A stretch of DNA of 64,000 bases. Origin: Syngnathus acus. Lineage: Eukaryota > Chordata > Actinopteri > Syngnathiformes > Syngnathidae. Positions within the stretch are counted from its first letter, which is position 1. Each line of letters opens with the position of its first letter. The stretch covers positions 2,232,001-2,296,000 of the forward strand of contig NC_051105.1 in NCBI RefSeq assembly GCF_901709675.1. Reading direction: 5' to 3'. Positions 1 through 28,579 of the stretch are shown here, piece by piece. Under the pieces are notes generated by a model. It saw nothing but the letters and a program-made list of their open reading frames with translations. It ran no database searches and was not told where the DNA came from. The translations under genes were made by a program, and so were the position numbers.

Positions 1-542
1 AAAGATGACACTGATTACAGCTTTGTCAGAAAATGCTGAGTCGTGCTGTTCTGCATCTTATATTTTGACAGAATTCCAACACATTCATTTTTTTTCCCTC
101 ATTATATAATTTTCTAAAATGACACACAAAACTTTAACCCTGGGGCTGCTCCGACTTTTGTGCTCGTTTAATATTTTGACATTATTGTCATAATAACGAC
201 TGCTACTTTTATCACACAATATTTTGACTTTATATGAACATCTTGTAGAGTTTTGCTGCCTTTTGAATAAATCAACATTCCTGCAGGTCAGCAAACACAA
301 TCAATCTATGTGGAGGCCACTACATTAGGTACACTCACCAATCATATCCACGAGAAAATGTGTGTTATATTGACTTATAATACAGTAAAGGTCCTACATT
401 AGGTACATTACGACCTAATGAAGGGTCTGCTTGCATTCCATTGAAGACAGATGTACGATGTGTGTGTGTTTGCTAGCGCAGGCCTGATAGCATCACGTCT
501 CCTAGCTCTCAACATGTCTCAAAACGGCGTGATTCTTCTTAC
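1..542 (-). other. arl5a: arl5a intron 1, proximal part
   Basis: This is the start of the first intron of arl5a, which continues beyond the left edge. It begins with a good donor (GTAAG on the minus strand at 542-538). I see no coding exon in it. The words TACATTAGGTACA occur twice, near 322 and 398, suggesting a small old repeat copy of unknown family. Confidence 0.7.
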
Positions 543-588
543 CTTGGTGGTTAAAAAGCCTCCATAACTTGGTGAAAAGTATTCCCAT
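543..588 (-). CDS. arl5a: ARL5A small GTPase, first coding exon (partial gene)
   Basis: Arl5 proteins are Arf-family small GTPases of the trans-Golgi network that help recruit tethers for endosome-to-Golgi traffic. The exon starts at ATG 588-586 and encodes 15 residues plus one base: MGILFTKLWRLFNHQ. It is followed by a GTAAG donor at 542-541. The Gly2 myristoylation position and the amphipathic Ile-Leu-Phe...Leu-Trp-Arg-Leu-Phe helix are those of ARL5A; ARL5B has a different N-terminus as I recall it. The split codon starting with G fits the next conserved residue, Glu of the EHKVIIVGLD stretch, which lies outside the window. Neighbouring cacnb4 and stam2 have the same order and strand beside human ARL5A. 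The remaining exons are not in view. Confidence 0.88.
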
Positions 589-905
589 GGCTGGAAAAGG
601 TGAAGCGCCGTGCTAAACTCGGAACTTCCCTAGCGAGCTAGCCTAAATGCTAATTAGCGCAAGGGGGCTATAATCAACTTGTTTGTACGCAAGCGCCATG
701 GCCGATTTAACGCCATACAGAATGCTGACAAACCGCCGCCGCGCCTGTGTATTTCACGTAGGAGATGGAATTAAGGGGGAAAGTGGACGAATTTGCTGGA
801 AAGGGAGCGGCGTAGCGGAGCTAGCGCGGTGGCTAATGTGCTAGCGCAAATGTCAGCTGAGAGGAGCGCGTCTGACTCGATTGCAGTCAATACGCATGCG
901 CAGTG
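589..905 (-). promoter_or_regulatory. arl5a: arl5a promoter and 5'UTR region
   Basis: GC- and CpG-richer sequence lies directly upstream of the arl5a start codon, in contrast to the AT-rich DNA on both sides. It contains several GCTAGC words and an NRF1-like palindrome, ACGCATGCGCAG, at 892-903. No TATA box is evident. The transcription start was not determined. Confidence 0.5.
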
Positions 906-1461
906 ACAAGAGTCCGCAGCATGGTTTGCAGCCATTGATGATTAGTTAATCATTTTTGGTTTAGAAATAGAATTAACAATAAAAAAAACGGAAAAAATAA
1001 CTCATTAAATCTAATATTGCATATCTCCAGCACACCAGGAAAACAATTGAATATCATGATATAATGTGATATGTCCATTGAATTAAAGCATGAAATCAGT
1101 CACGATGCAAACACCTTCATTCTTTAAATTCGATTTAATTAAGCTATTGCTGCAAGTTTTTAGAAAGTACAATACTGTAGGCTTCTATTTTTCCTATTAA
1201 AACACACTGTTACATATTTTGGTGAGAACTGGAAGTGATTAATGTTGTTTTGATTGAATTACAACAAGAAAAGGTGATTTGACGTACAAGTGATTTAAGT
1301 CTATGTTACCACTGTACATTAACTCCAACATAATCACATTGCTGTACTTATTGATATTACAATACAAAAAAAGCTCTGCAATATATTGCTAACAAAATAA
1401 ATAGTATCTCTAGGACATCACTATCATCATCCAGTCTGTCATTTGCTTCCTGGAGATGGGT
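906..1461. other. Intergenic, arl5a 5' side to cacnb4 3' end
   Basis: AT-rich DNA between the arl5a promoter and the cacnb4 stop codon. It must contain the cacnb4 3'UTR on the minus strand, but no canonical AATAAA on that strand stands out close to the stop. No coding potential was seen. Confidence 0.5.
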
Positions 1462-6381
<4,920 letters not shown>

Positions 6382-6640
6382 GTCTGCCAGCTCGTCGGTC
6401 CAGGGCGGAGGCTGCCGCTCGGCACCGCTCCACTCCGGTGGTTGCTGCCCGGCGTGGGGACCCGACGTCACCGCCGGCTCCAGCTTGATTGCGCCTTGAC
6501 AACGATGGGAGGTCCTCGGCCCGTCCGTGCGGAATGATGCTGAGGATGGAAAGTGGCGGACAGCCCAGCCTCACTGCTCGTGATGCGTTCACTGACCACA
6601 CCAAACATCACGACGAGTTTGCATCCGGTGCTGATGCGTT
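6382..6640 (-). promoter_or_regulatory. cacnb4: cacnb4 long-form 5'UTR and promoter region
   Basis: A CpG-rich island directly precedes the long-form ATG at 6381 on the minus strand, dropping abruptly to AT-rich DNA beyond about 6650. The reading frame stays open upstream of the chosen ATG to about 6471. I chose the internal ATG because the 21 codons from it match the human first exon exactly in length. The transcription start is not visible. Confidence 0.45.
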
Positions 6641-7302
6641 CATGGACCGCACGTATGTCACGACTTTTTTCTATTTACTAATTAAATACTACATCGTGCA
6701 TAATTGTATATATACTGTATACTACACAGCAGTATTTATAGAGCACTTTAAAACAAACACCGCTGCATACAAAGTGCAGCACATGCTACAAAAATAAGTC
6801 AAATAAAAAAGGGAACAAAAGCGACACAGGTGGCAAAACGATCGATCCGAAGGATCCCCTGTGGCGTGTCCTCACGAAGAGAAGAGCAAGGCTGCTTTAT
6901 GAAAAGGTCACTACAGGTGAATAAATGATGACCAGTTAACAAGCCGCCATTTTAGACATGCACCTGTACTTACAAAGAAAAAAGCCACACTGTTGTTTAT
7001 TTTTTATTATCTGGAATAACATTTTTGAAGTTATAAAATGGTACAAGAGCACTTTTTTGGAATATATATACACATATATTATTATTAATCATAATTCACA
7101 AGCAGTAGCAGCACACCTGAGCCACGCTTGTGTTGGTACGCAGGTGGACAAGGCCTTCAGTGGTAACATGTACACAGCTAGGGAGCGACTGTACAGAGAA
7201 AATACACAAAAAGAATAGTGTCGCCGTACAGCACAGGGACCAGCTGAGGGGGTATAAAATGGATGACTGCTGATTTTGATCCGGTTGATGATTGCTTTAG
7301 AG
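6641..7302. other. Intergenic DNA between cacnb4 and stam2
   Basis: AT-rich, no coding exon recognised. The right end (7295-7302, CTTTAGAG) is the left copy of the target-site duplication of the adjoining MITE. Confidence 0.55.
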
Positions 7303-7595
7303 TAGGGGTGTCCAAACTTTTTGCATGGAGGGCCATATTTAGTAACGTGAAGGGGCCCGGGGGCCAATATTTGTTGTCGCTTCTCTCCCGGGGTGGTGGG
7401 GGGGCGGTGCAAGGGTTTGTGCTAGTGGGACGTCCAACGCTGCGCATTCCCTTCTCTTCCGGGGGGGGGGCTTTTTAAAATGAAGGCTCTTCTTTGCGTA
7501 TAAACAGAAAAGACACAAAAAAAAAAATCACTGCTCACTTTTCATATTCCTAACGTCATCCTTACTGATTTTATTTATGCTAGTGGACACCCCTA
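7303..7595. mobile_element. hAT-type MITE (293 bp) with perfect ends
   Basis: The element begins TAGGGGTGTCCA and ends with its exact reverse complement, TGGACACCCCTA. Both sides carry the identical 8-bp target-site duplication CTTTAGAG (7295-7302 and 7596-7603). An 8-bp duplication and the AGGGGTGTCCAAACTTTTTG-like terminus are typical of hAT (Charlie-like) non-autonomous elements. The interior has no transposase reading frame; it holds a G-rich strip (7385-7475) and an A-run. The intact ends and duplication suggest a fairly young insertion. Confidence 0.88.
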
Positions 7596-7603
7596 CTTTA
7601 GAG

Positions 7604-7983
7604 TCAGATGTTTAGGCTCAGATGATATTCATTCAATCATTTGCTCTTGTTGCTTCATTTCACACAAAACAGCAACACAAAAAGCATGATTGGCAGCATG
7701 AAAGGGGCTTCATATACCAAGTTACATTCGCAAGTCAACTATTAACAAATCCTTTGGGATAGCTACACTGGAAAAAGCCTTTTCATGGATTTGTCAGCCA
7801 GCATGAAAGGGGCTACACACGGGGGGTCGACTTCATCCGCTCGTTGACAATTTAAAAAAAAAAAAAAAACGAGTTTGGTATTACAAGTCAAAAAGGTGGG
7901 AAAATGGGCGTGTCCATCCTCACCACTGGGACCATTTAAGCCAGGAAGTAGTCATCAGGTAGACCACGGGTCTAAGTTACTGT
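7604..7983 (-). other. stam2: Likely stam2 3'UTR
   Basis: Sequence immediately downstream of the stam2 stop on the minus strand. A minus-strand AATAAA lies just beyond, inside the MITE (complement of TTTATT near 7570), so the poly(A) site could be in or near the element. An A-run is at 7854-7869. Confidence 0.35.
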
Positions 7984-10900
7984 TCAGAGGAGGGGCTGTT
8001 GGTAGTATGCCCCTTGCACCTGGTGTTGGTGGTGCTGCGGGGCAGCAGCAGGAGGAGGGTAGGACACGGGCGGCCCGGCGCCGCTCTGGTAGGCCGACAT
8101 GTCGACGGGCATTTGCGAGTAAACGGCACCGCCGGCTGCCTGGTTGACGTATTGGTGGTGGGAGCCGATGCCGCTGCTGTCAATGCAACGGGCGACATTT
8201 TGGATGAATTCATTGTGAGGTCAAATAAGAGAGGGGTTTCCTTCTTACCTCATGTAGGTTGGCACTGCAGCTTGGCAGTTGTTGGGCAGTGAATGCAGCG
8301 CCCCCTGCTGGTCGTTGGGCAAATTGTAGGCCTGAGGTGGGGGCATCCCTTGGGGCATGTAAGGCGCCGCTGTGGCTGCGGCCGTGGCTTGGCTGGCATA
8401 ACCCTGAAGTGAGCATTGGAAAGACACGACTCGAACGTTACGATCAGTAGGTTTCAAATTGTCAAACTTGATTTTCATAAGATTGCATACACCTTTTTGC
8501 CCTACAAAATGTAAGTATTTTTGAAAGAAAAACGCTTGACATTTGTAACTGAGGACTTCATTCTGGTACTATTTTTCCCGTTACGGTTCAAGGAGCAGGA
8601 ATGAGGGTATGCGCGTGCTGCCCAATGAAGAGGACATTCCAAAATCTCCAGGGAAGAAGGCCAACATCAATCACTGAAAATAAAAGAGGCCGAGACAGGA
8701 AAGCAGCAGCGGCGGCCGACTCACCGGGGAGCAAAAAAAAAAAAGAAGCTCCCTCACTTTGCAGACAGCGAAAACAAGACATGGAACATAAGAGTCAAGA
8801 TGGCATAAAATCAAGAATTCTGCTTGACAACATTTACGTCTGCCTTCGACCTGTCCGTCAACCGTGACAATTTGCTTGCCGGCGTTTTATTGACTCGTCA
8901 CGCTTCACAAGGCAAGAGATGAGATGACTTGGCAACTTGCCTTTTCCACTTAGGCGCGCGGCTTGTTCTGACCTGCATGGTGGTTGCGGGGGCGGCCGAT
9001 CCGTACTGGGCCATCTTGGAGTAGGACTGGTACAGGGGCGATTCGTTCATAAGTTTGGTGTACAGCTCCAGAGCTTCCAGAACCTTCACGTTGAGCTCCG
9101 ACAGCTCAGAGTGTTTCCTGTCACAAGAAGGAGCCAGGTTATTTGAGCGACCGGCAGCGATGAGATCGGGATCAATTCCTCTTACCGGTCGAGTTCATCC
9201 AGCTTCTCGTCGATAATGGGGTTCATCTGCTCGCAAGCGTCTGTTCAATCACACACAGGTGGAAGAAGCGTCATCAAAAACGGCATCCGGGTTTACACGA
9301 GGGTGAGGCTTTCTACCTTCCAGCTGGATCAGCTCAAGCGGGTCTGAAGTCTGATCTGCCGGGTCAAGGTTCTGCAGCAGTGCCAATGATCTGTCCATCT
9401 TCGCCTGCGACGGCAAACAAAAGACGTTCGGCGTGTTTGCTTGAAAATGCGCATTTCCGAGAACGTTCTGTTTGTTCCTGTTGTGCAAGGTTGCTGTGAT
9501 TGTGAATAAACGAGTGAGAGAAGTCACACATTATCAAGCATATTCCACTTTCAAACCTCATCAATGAAGATGGACGCAGGTTCACTTTCGGGTTGGGCAA
9601 TCAACTCCTCCGAATTGACCACTTTCTCACCTGAAGACACTGTGGCAGGAAAAAAAAAAGACACAAAACCTCGCAATATTTCAAGTGCTCCAGCGGGGGG
9701 CGCTACTGACCTGTTTCTGATTCACTGTTCAGGCTGGTGTTCAGGCTGCTGGTGACAAAATTGGATGGGAACAGACCCACGCCAAGGTGGTTCTCGCCTT
9801 TCCACCAGTTTGGATCACTGCAGGAGCAAAAGCCACCAGACAAATTGAGAAATCGAATTCCCAATTTACCTCAGCAACTTTACAAATTTGAACCGGAAAG
9901 TCATTCATTCATCCCAACCTGTCGTCCAAGACCAGGATAATCTCTCCGGCTTTGAAGGTGAGCTCGTTGTCCTCGGCAGCTTCAAAGTCGTACAGCGCTC
10001 GGACCTTGCGCACTTCCCTTGCCAGATCACTGTTGCCGTAACCAGGTGGATCGCCGGCATCGTGTTTCTGGTCCTGCAGGGACAGCTCGATCGCTGCCAG
10101 GCGGAAGAAAAACAAGTCACAACATAGAGGACACAAATACTTTACAGCACCTTTGAGGAGTGAATAATAATACAAAAACAATCAAACAAAGTTTGTGCAC
10201 GCATGAATCTACCTTTGGTCAGGTCATCGTCATCGTCGTCATCCGGGGCTTTGCTCCCGGCAGGAGAGCTGCCGTCCTTCCCGCCGGACCCCTGCGGAGT
10301 ACACAGGAAGAGAAGGTCAACAAAAGGGTGAGAGAGGTTGGCCGCCTAGGCTTGCTGTCAACAACTGACCGCCTTCAAACCATCTGGCCTGATGTAAAAA
10401 TGTCGAGCTGTCCTCTGAGAAACTGCATTTGAACTCCCAGGTAACTTACTTGCGAGGACGCCGACGAGAAGCTGACACCGTCCTCTTTCAGCGTCTTGAT
10501 GGTGGCGCTGATCAGGCTGAGCTGAGGATCCCCCTGGAAGTTGTCAGCCCACTCCAACATCAGCTCCTTCAGCTTGTCGCACATTTTCGGGTGCGCCTGC
10601 TGAAGCCAACACAATGGCACTTTACAATCTTCGTTCGGAGCCGGCTACATTCGAGACTCCTTCAATGACATGTATGCATGCTTCCAATGAGTGCACATAC
10701 TTTGCTCAGCATGCTGCGCACATCACCCATAAACTCCCGTGAGCAGACCTCCAAGTGGAAGATTTTGCCACAGTTGGACACGCATGCGGCCAGCAACTGA
10801 AAGACAAAACGACTTTCACAGTCACACGACTAACAATTTCTTATTCCAGCCATAAAAAAAAAAAACATGTTTGTGGGTAAATTAAAATATATATTTTTTA

Positions 10901-12039
10901 TTAATATATAATATTTATTATTATATAAAATTTGGATTTATATAATAATGTTTTTGAATATTTTTTTCAAAACTTGTTCTCGCTTTTTTGTATTTAGTTC
11001 TTAAAATGATTTTAAATGCTGTACTATTAATTATGAAAAGTGCAGAGAGTTATTCCATTTGTAATTATAAAGGTAAAAGTTACAATCGTATTTTACAAAT
11101 ATAATACAAGTATTGTGTCTTTGATGGCTCATAAGGTGGTGATGCAGTTTGTTTTCTTTGCCAGTGACAGATACATTCTATTATGCACAATAAAGTTTTG
11201 CTGTGGCAAAGGGCTGATGTCATATTGTGTCTTTGATGATGACATGATACATGTAACAAACTCACATGATACATGTAACAAACTCACATTGAGGGCCTGC
11301 ATGGCCACATGAGGTACTTTGTGGTTCAATCTCTTTGTGATGGACCTCAGCGCATCTTTAGGTCTGCATTCAAGAAAACAGCAGAGAAATCACGACTAGA
11401 AATAAGTGCCCAAAATAAACACAGAAATCATGGAGATGTTATAGCCATGTTGTTGTTTTTTTTTGCCACTCAATGTGTACCCATTAGGTGTCGTTCCAAT
11501 TCTGTCGCAGATGTCCATAATAACAGTCCATTCTTCTGTCGTGTTGGCTTCATTGGTCGCCTTCTCTGCAAATGACCACAAGATTTTAATGTACAGGGTT
11601 GGCCAAAAATACATAACTTCTTGTTGCAGTGTCAATACCAATGTGTAACTGACATTACACGTTTAATATGATCCATATTGAATCCAAAGTTCGGTTTGGG
11701 TTATAAAGCTTCGAGTGTCTATCCGTTTTTTGCTGACCTAATTCCAATCAGGTGATCATGACACATATGAAGGAATGGCCAGTGAGTGTGTTTGTATTCC
11801 ATTGTGTACGCTTTACGTCTTGAAAGCAACTCGTTAATGAGAATTGTATCGTTTAATCTCCATTTGCACACACTGACATGACACTTTTTAGCTGTCGACG
11901 GTCACTTAAAAACACGCCAGCCAACAATAAAGAAACTCTAGCTAACATTAGCAACAAGTGGACCTCTATGCATCAAAACAAAAGCAGCGATTCACTTACC
12001 CACATCTTGGTCAAATGGGTTTGAGGCAAAAAAGGGCAT
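7984..12039 (-). CDS. stam2: STAM2 signal-transducing adaptor, ESCRT-0 subunit
   Basis: STAM pairs with HRS to form ESCRT-0, which captures ubiquitinated receptors on early endosomes. Exons in transcript order: 12039-12000, 11565-11481, 11363-11288, 10796-10701, 10596-10450, 10291-10213, 10093-9919, 9817-9711, 9630-9557, 9404-9317, 9240-9186, 9117-8973, 8403-8249, 8176-7984. They total 1515 nt, 504 residues, all phases consistent. Domains: VHS (1-145, from [13 protein letters not shown]), acidic linker plus UIM (about 165-184, AIELSLQDQ), SH3 (about 203-262, ALYDF...WWKGE...PSNF), GAT/coiled coil (about 290-375, ending ...[10 protein letters not shown]), then a Gly/Pro/Gln/Tyr-rich tail ending YYQQPLL. 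That ending resembles STAM2 (QQPLL) rather than STAM1, though some internal residues are STAM1-like. The cacnb4 neighbourhood decides for stam2. It is divergent from hacd2. Confidence 0.94.
11243..11286. repeat. Tandem 22-bp duplication at a stam2 splice donor
   Basis: The 22-mer CATGATACATGTAACAAACTCA lies twice head to tail, immediately intronic of the stam2 exon 11363-11288. Each copy carries the donor word GTGAGTTT on the minus strand, so the authentic donor (11287-11286) has an exact duplicate 22 bp further into the intron. Confidence 0.9.
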
Positions 12040-12812
12040 AATAAAGAATTACCAGAAGGTATCCAAGCGGTTAAGCGGGGTTGTCAGCCAAGTTAGACAA
12101 AAAATAAGAGCAAAATAAATAACGCTTCCTTGTCCTGTGAAGTCACGCTCGTAGTACTTCCGGAAACTTAGTCGTCTCTGGCGATGCCTGACCGTTTTTT
12201 TTAATATTTCTTTTTCTTTTTTAACTTTGTTGCTTTTTGGCTGCCAAACTGAAATAGCACATTACTATCATCAAAAGACCTGCAATAAATACCGCGTAAT
12301 TACCAAGCGAGTGATTTCAATTAATTATTCATCTTATCGTGATTTAAATTTATTAGTTGATTAATTTATCGATCCAAATTTCTGCATTCTGTATTTGTAA
12401 ATACATATAACTTTAGGTTGTTGAGTGCAATTGATTACTTCATAACACAATAGTACATCAATATCGCTACCAGAATTATGGAAATATTCAAATTAACAGT
12501 AATTAAAATTTAACTATTCTTGTCAGAATGCGGGTGACAAAACGTAACGAGCTCGTCATGTGGCGCCACTTTGCTTTCAGCTCCTCTAGTTATTATTACT
12601 CGCAATCATTAAACAATACATTTTATACTGACTAATAATAATAATCCCTTATGATGATAATATAATGAGACAATGGAAGGAAGCCAAAGCGGTCGTTCGA
12701 GAGGCCAATGCGTGACGTCACTTCTGTGTCTCGCCTCCTGTAGTTTTTCCGCCGTGACAGCGGCCACCTTCCAGGGCCAAAGATCGTCTGACGGATTCGC
12801 TCTCTTGCAGTC
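12040..12812. promoter_or_regulatory. Divergent promoter between stam2 and hacd2
   Basis: The two start codons face away from each other, 773 bp apart. On the stam2 side an ETS-type palindrome ACTTCCGGAAAC lies at 12156-12167. On the hacd2 side a CCAAT box (12704-12708) sits directly before a full CRE, TGACGTCA (12713-12720), about 95 bp upstream of the hacd2 ATG. The middle (12180-12600) is AT-rich, so these may be two core promoters rather than one. Human HACD1 and STAM are also divergent neighbours. Confidence 0.65.
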
Positions 12813-14977
12813 ATGTCGGCAGCTGCTTCGGGGGCCAGCAAGGCGGCTCACGGCAACGGAGCCCCGGATAAAAAGAAGGGACCCGGTGCCTTGTGCACCG
12901 CTTATTTGGTCATCTACAATGTTGTTATGACAGCGGGGTAAGCTAGCATGTGACTGATGCTAATGTGGAGCACAGGCTGCACTGTTGATAATGGCTGCAA
13001 TTATGATCAGCCATAATTTAAATGGTTTAAATGTGAGAATTTACCTTTGATATAGTCATTGGTGATAATGCAAGCTGTTGTGATTTTTAATGAACTTCGA
13101 ATTTGCCTCCCAGCCATTTATTAACGCGGATTAACCTTAGGGAGGCATGGTTGCGCATGCGCGTAGAGATTTGTTCTTTTGCGTATTTGTTACTATAATA
13201 ATTTGCTTTAGTCATCTATTATGCTATTTTATTTGGATTGATTTAGATAAATTAAAATAATTAACAGAATGAATTGTATTTGTAAATAAAACATTTCAAA
13301 TCAATTGTGTAAATTATTGCACAATTCTCACTGTGCCAACCAGTTGGACCACATTTTGAATGCAGCGGTTTTTCTTTGCCTCCACTCACTCACTTGCACA
13401 CGCACACATACTGTATTATATACTTTATATATGTGTTGCAGGTGGCTGGTGATTGCCGTGGGTCTGGTGCGAGCCTACCTGGCCAGAGGGAGCTACCACG
13501 GCCTTTACTACTCCATTGAGAAACCCCTCAAGTTCTTTCAGACCGGCGCCATCTTGGAGGTCTGCAGATTCATCTAAGACTGAAGTCATAATATAAAAAG
13601 ACTCTTATTAGATCCTTTTCTTTCCCTTCACAGATTGTACACTGTGCTGTTGGTGAGTTGTGCCTCCATCTTCACCTCACTTCAAATTTATATAGCCTAA
13701 TATAATCCATTATGGGAAATCTATGTGCAAAACTGCCACTTACCCAGTCAAATACATAATTTTCATGAAAGAAAATTGGACTAAAAAAAGTCCTTCTTTG
13801 ACCACTAAGGGGTGCTACAATCCATTGGCATAACTATATGTAATCATTATTAACAGCATGCAACTGTTTTTTTTTTTTTTTTTTTAACAGGGATTGTGCC
13901 GTCATCCGTCGTCCTGACCGGCTTCCAGGTCATGTCCCGCGTCTTTCTAACGTGGGCTGTCACACATAGCGTCAGAGAGGTGAGAGCGCGCACACACGCG
14001 TGGGAATAATCACAGCGCAATGCAAAAGCTGCCACTTGATGAATACTTTTGATGTAGGAGGTGTCGGAGTCGTGAGCAACGTAAGTCAGTGACGTCGTCT
14101 CGCGGGAATGAACGCAATGCTGTTGATTTGCTGTGTGGGTTGATTGACGGACAGGTTGATTGACTTGTCCAAAGAGAATTTCAACATGATCAGCACGTTG
14201 GAAATGTAGACCATTGCTACTTTCTGTTTATGACCTAACATCCGATTTGAGATTTGTGAGCCAAACCCGCATGGTTCTGCGTGGAGGACCCCCCCCCCCC
14301 CCCACCATGGATCAAAAGATCTTCTCACCTCCGTTGACTCGGTGTGCAGGTGCAGAGCGAGGACAGCGTGCTGCTCTTTGTCAGCGCCTGGACCATCACT
14401 GAGATCATCCGCTATTCTTTCTACACCTTCAGCCTGCTCAATCACCTGCCCTACCTCATCAAGTGGGCCAGGTAGGACCCACGGACAACTGATTTTTGCC
14501 GTCAAGAGATAAAATGCGACATGGTCTGATCTCGGCCTTTTGTCACAGGTACACCTTTTTCATCGTGCTGTACCCGATGGGCGTGAGCGGCGAGCTTTTG
14601 ACCATCTATGCGGCGCTGCCCCACGTGCAGAAGACAGGCCTGTACTCTGTCACACTACCCAACAAGTACAACTTCTCCTTCGACTACTACTCCTTCCTCA
14701 TCCTGGTCATGATCTCCTACATTCCATGTAAGTCCACCAAAATGTCCCTCTATCTGGTAAACGGGGTTCAAATTTGGTCGACAAAAGTTTTGGTTTGACT
14801 GTGTGCCAATACCTCAATGAAGCTGACGTCCATTTTGTCTTCATAACGACGCACGAGCCAACAAAGTGTTCTTGGTTGTTTCTCCCCTCGGCAGTGTTCC
14901 CTCAGCTCTACTTCCACATGATCCGACAGAGGAAGAAGGTTCTGGGCCACGCCGACGCCTACAGCAAAGTGGAGTGA
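12813..14977 (+). CDS. hacd2: Very-long-chain (3R)-3-hydroxyacyl-CoA dehydratase 2
   Basis: An ER membrane enzyme catalysing the third step of very-long-chain fatty acid elongation, dehydrating 3-hydroxyacyl-CoA to trans-2-enoyl-CoA. Exons: 12813-12937, 13442-13559, 13634-13652, 13891-13979, 14350-14471, 14549-14727, 14895-14977. They total 735 nt, 244 residues; human HACD2 is about 254. The third coding exon is only 19 nt (IVHCAV plus a split Gly). The family active-site pair sits in [19 protein letters not shown]: Tyr166 and Glu173, matching the Tyr/Glu spaced by seven in yeast Phs1. Several hydrophobic segments follow the basic N-terminus (PDKKKGPG). HACD2 rather than HACD1 is shown by [20 protein letters not shown] and by linkage to adcy5. 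The C-terminal ...SKVE lacks a dilysine signal. Confidence 0.97.
13867..13885. repeat. T19 tract in an hacd2 splice acceptor
   Basis: An uninterrupted run of 19 T forms the polypyrimidine tract of the acceptor before the exon at 13891. Confidence 0.9.
14289..14303. repeat. Poly-C tract in hacd2 intron 4
   Basis: A run of 15 C, 47 bp upstream of the next hacd2 exon. A simple microsatellite. Confidence 0.9.
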
Positions 14978-15249
14978 GAGAAGGAATCAAACCTTTTGCA
15001 TCCAAACAAAAACGGACCTCACAAGCTCTTTTCATTTGTATTTCCCAAACTACAACTACTGCTGTCTTTATTATTTTTCCTCAATTTTATTTATGAACAA
15101 ATTGCCGCTCGGGCGACGCCATCAAAATGTCCGGCGTGCTCAAGGATGCACTGAAGAAATCCGCCACTTTTTCTAAAAAAAAATAAACTAGTCCACCCCA
15201 TAATCGTCATGTGCCCGCAATTAATGTGTTTGTTTCTTGCTTTCATGAC

Positions 15250-15255
15250 AATAAA
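15250..15255 (+). other. hacd2: hacd2 polyadenylation signal
   Basis: AATAAA lies about 270 bp after the stop codon and is followed by a T/GT-rich stretch (TCTGTCTGTTTGTGTTTT), the usual downstream element. An earlier AATAAA at about 15182 is an alternative. Confidence 0.7.
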
Positions 15256-15559
15256 CTTGTTTGAATTTCTGTCTGTTTGTGTTTTAGCGATGACAATTTG
15301 GGGATTTTGTGTTTTCAACATCGGTCTTCTGTTGTTACTGAATTGCTGAGAAAATCTTTTTCTCCACTAAAAATAATTACGTATACTGGGGTCGATTTTT
15401 TTTCCAGTTTAGTTATTCTATTCGTATTTTTTCTAATTTCATCTTTCGCTCTATTATGACATCAGGCTTCCATCCAGCAGTAAGAACCCGTCCACTATTT
15501 TGATTGAATGGTATCTGGTCCAATGGCGTCTCCCGACTAAGCACCCCGCCTTCTTTAAG
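15256..15559. other. Intergenic DNA between hacd2 and adcy5
   Basis: A short AT-rich spacer between the probable hacd2 poly(A) site and the CpG-rich adcy5 leader. No feature recognised. Confidence 0.5.
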
Positions 15560-16231
15560 TACCCCAATGGGGGCGCGCGTATATTGTCGAGTCCACGGTT
15601 TCTGCAGAAAGGCTTCGGTAGCACACCGGAGCTCGGATGACTGCTAGCGTCTAAACGGAGCCCGTTCCCGGTGTGTTGCGTCCGTCACGACCAGTGATAC
15701 GGAGGATGCGCGTCTAACCCGAGCGCTGAGCTCCCCGTTTCTGCACGGCACCGATGGCGACCCCGATCTGATCATCGGAGGCTCGCCTCGCACCCATCGG
15801 GTGGCCGGTGGTGATGCTTCCCTGGCAAACGACGCCTCACTCCTCCTCAGCGGCACAGGTGTCGGCCGGTTCGAACCGAAACAACCACCGACGCCGCGGG
15901 GGATGTACCACTCGACGCCGCCGCCGATGCGAGCCCGTCTCCGGGGAGCAGCTCAGCTCCTCTCGGGTGCCTCTTAATTGGGCCCGATGATGTGGAGTCG
16001 AATCTACCTGGAGCGATTGTTCCCGAGCGCCGTGGGCCAAGTTCCCTTGTGATTCGCACGATTGATTTTTTTTTTTAAATTTTTTTTATCAATGCAATTT
16101 TAGTTGGATTATCTTTTTAAGAATCATTTTGGAATAAATGTTTGGCAGCAAAAGTGTGACATTTGGATTTACTGCAAGTAACAAGTGGAAACAACGACAG
16201 CAATGTACTTGTAGTTGAGTTTTTTTTCACC
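15560..16231 (+). promoter_or_regulatory. adcy5: adcy5 promoter and 5'UTR region
   Basis: CpG-rich DNA from about 15560 to 16050 upstream of the adcy5 ATG, flanked by AT-rich DNA on both sides. The last 180 bp before the ATG (16050-16231) are AT-rich, like a leader or an intron. No TATA box or transcription start could be assigned. GGTTCGAACC at about 15867 resembles a tRNA B box but has no tRNA around it. Confidence 0.5.

Positions 16232-28579
<12,348 letters not shown>

Noticed and set aside
11590-11670. ACAGGGTTGGCCAAAAAT resembling a Tc1/mariner end in stam2 intron 1
   Set aside because: I could not find a matching inverted end or a TA duplication, so it is not annotated as an element.
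14086-14505. 139-codon minus-strand frame over hacd2 exon 5
   Set aside because: Overlaps a conserved hacd2 exon on the other strand and includes a poly-C-derived Gly run. A shadow frame.
15850-15890. tRNA-like B box (GGTTCGAACC) upstream of adcy5
   Set aside because: No A box at the right spacing and no cloverleaf could be built. It is part of the CpG-rich adcy5 leader.
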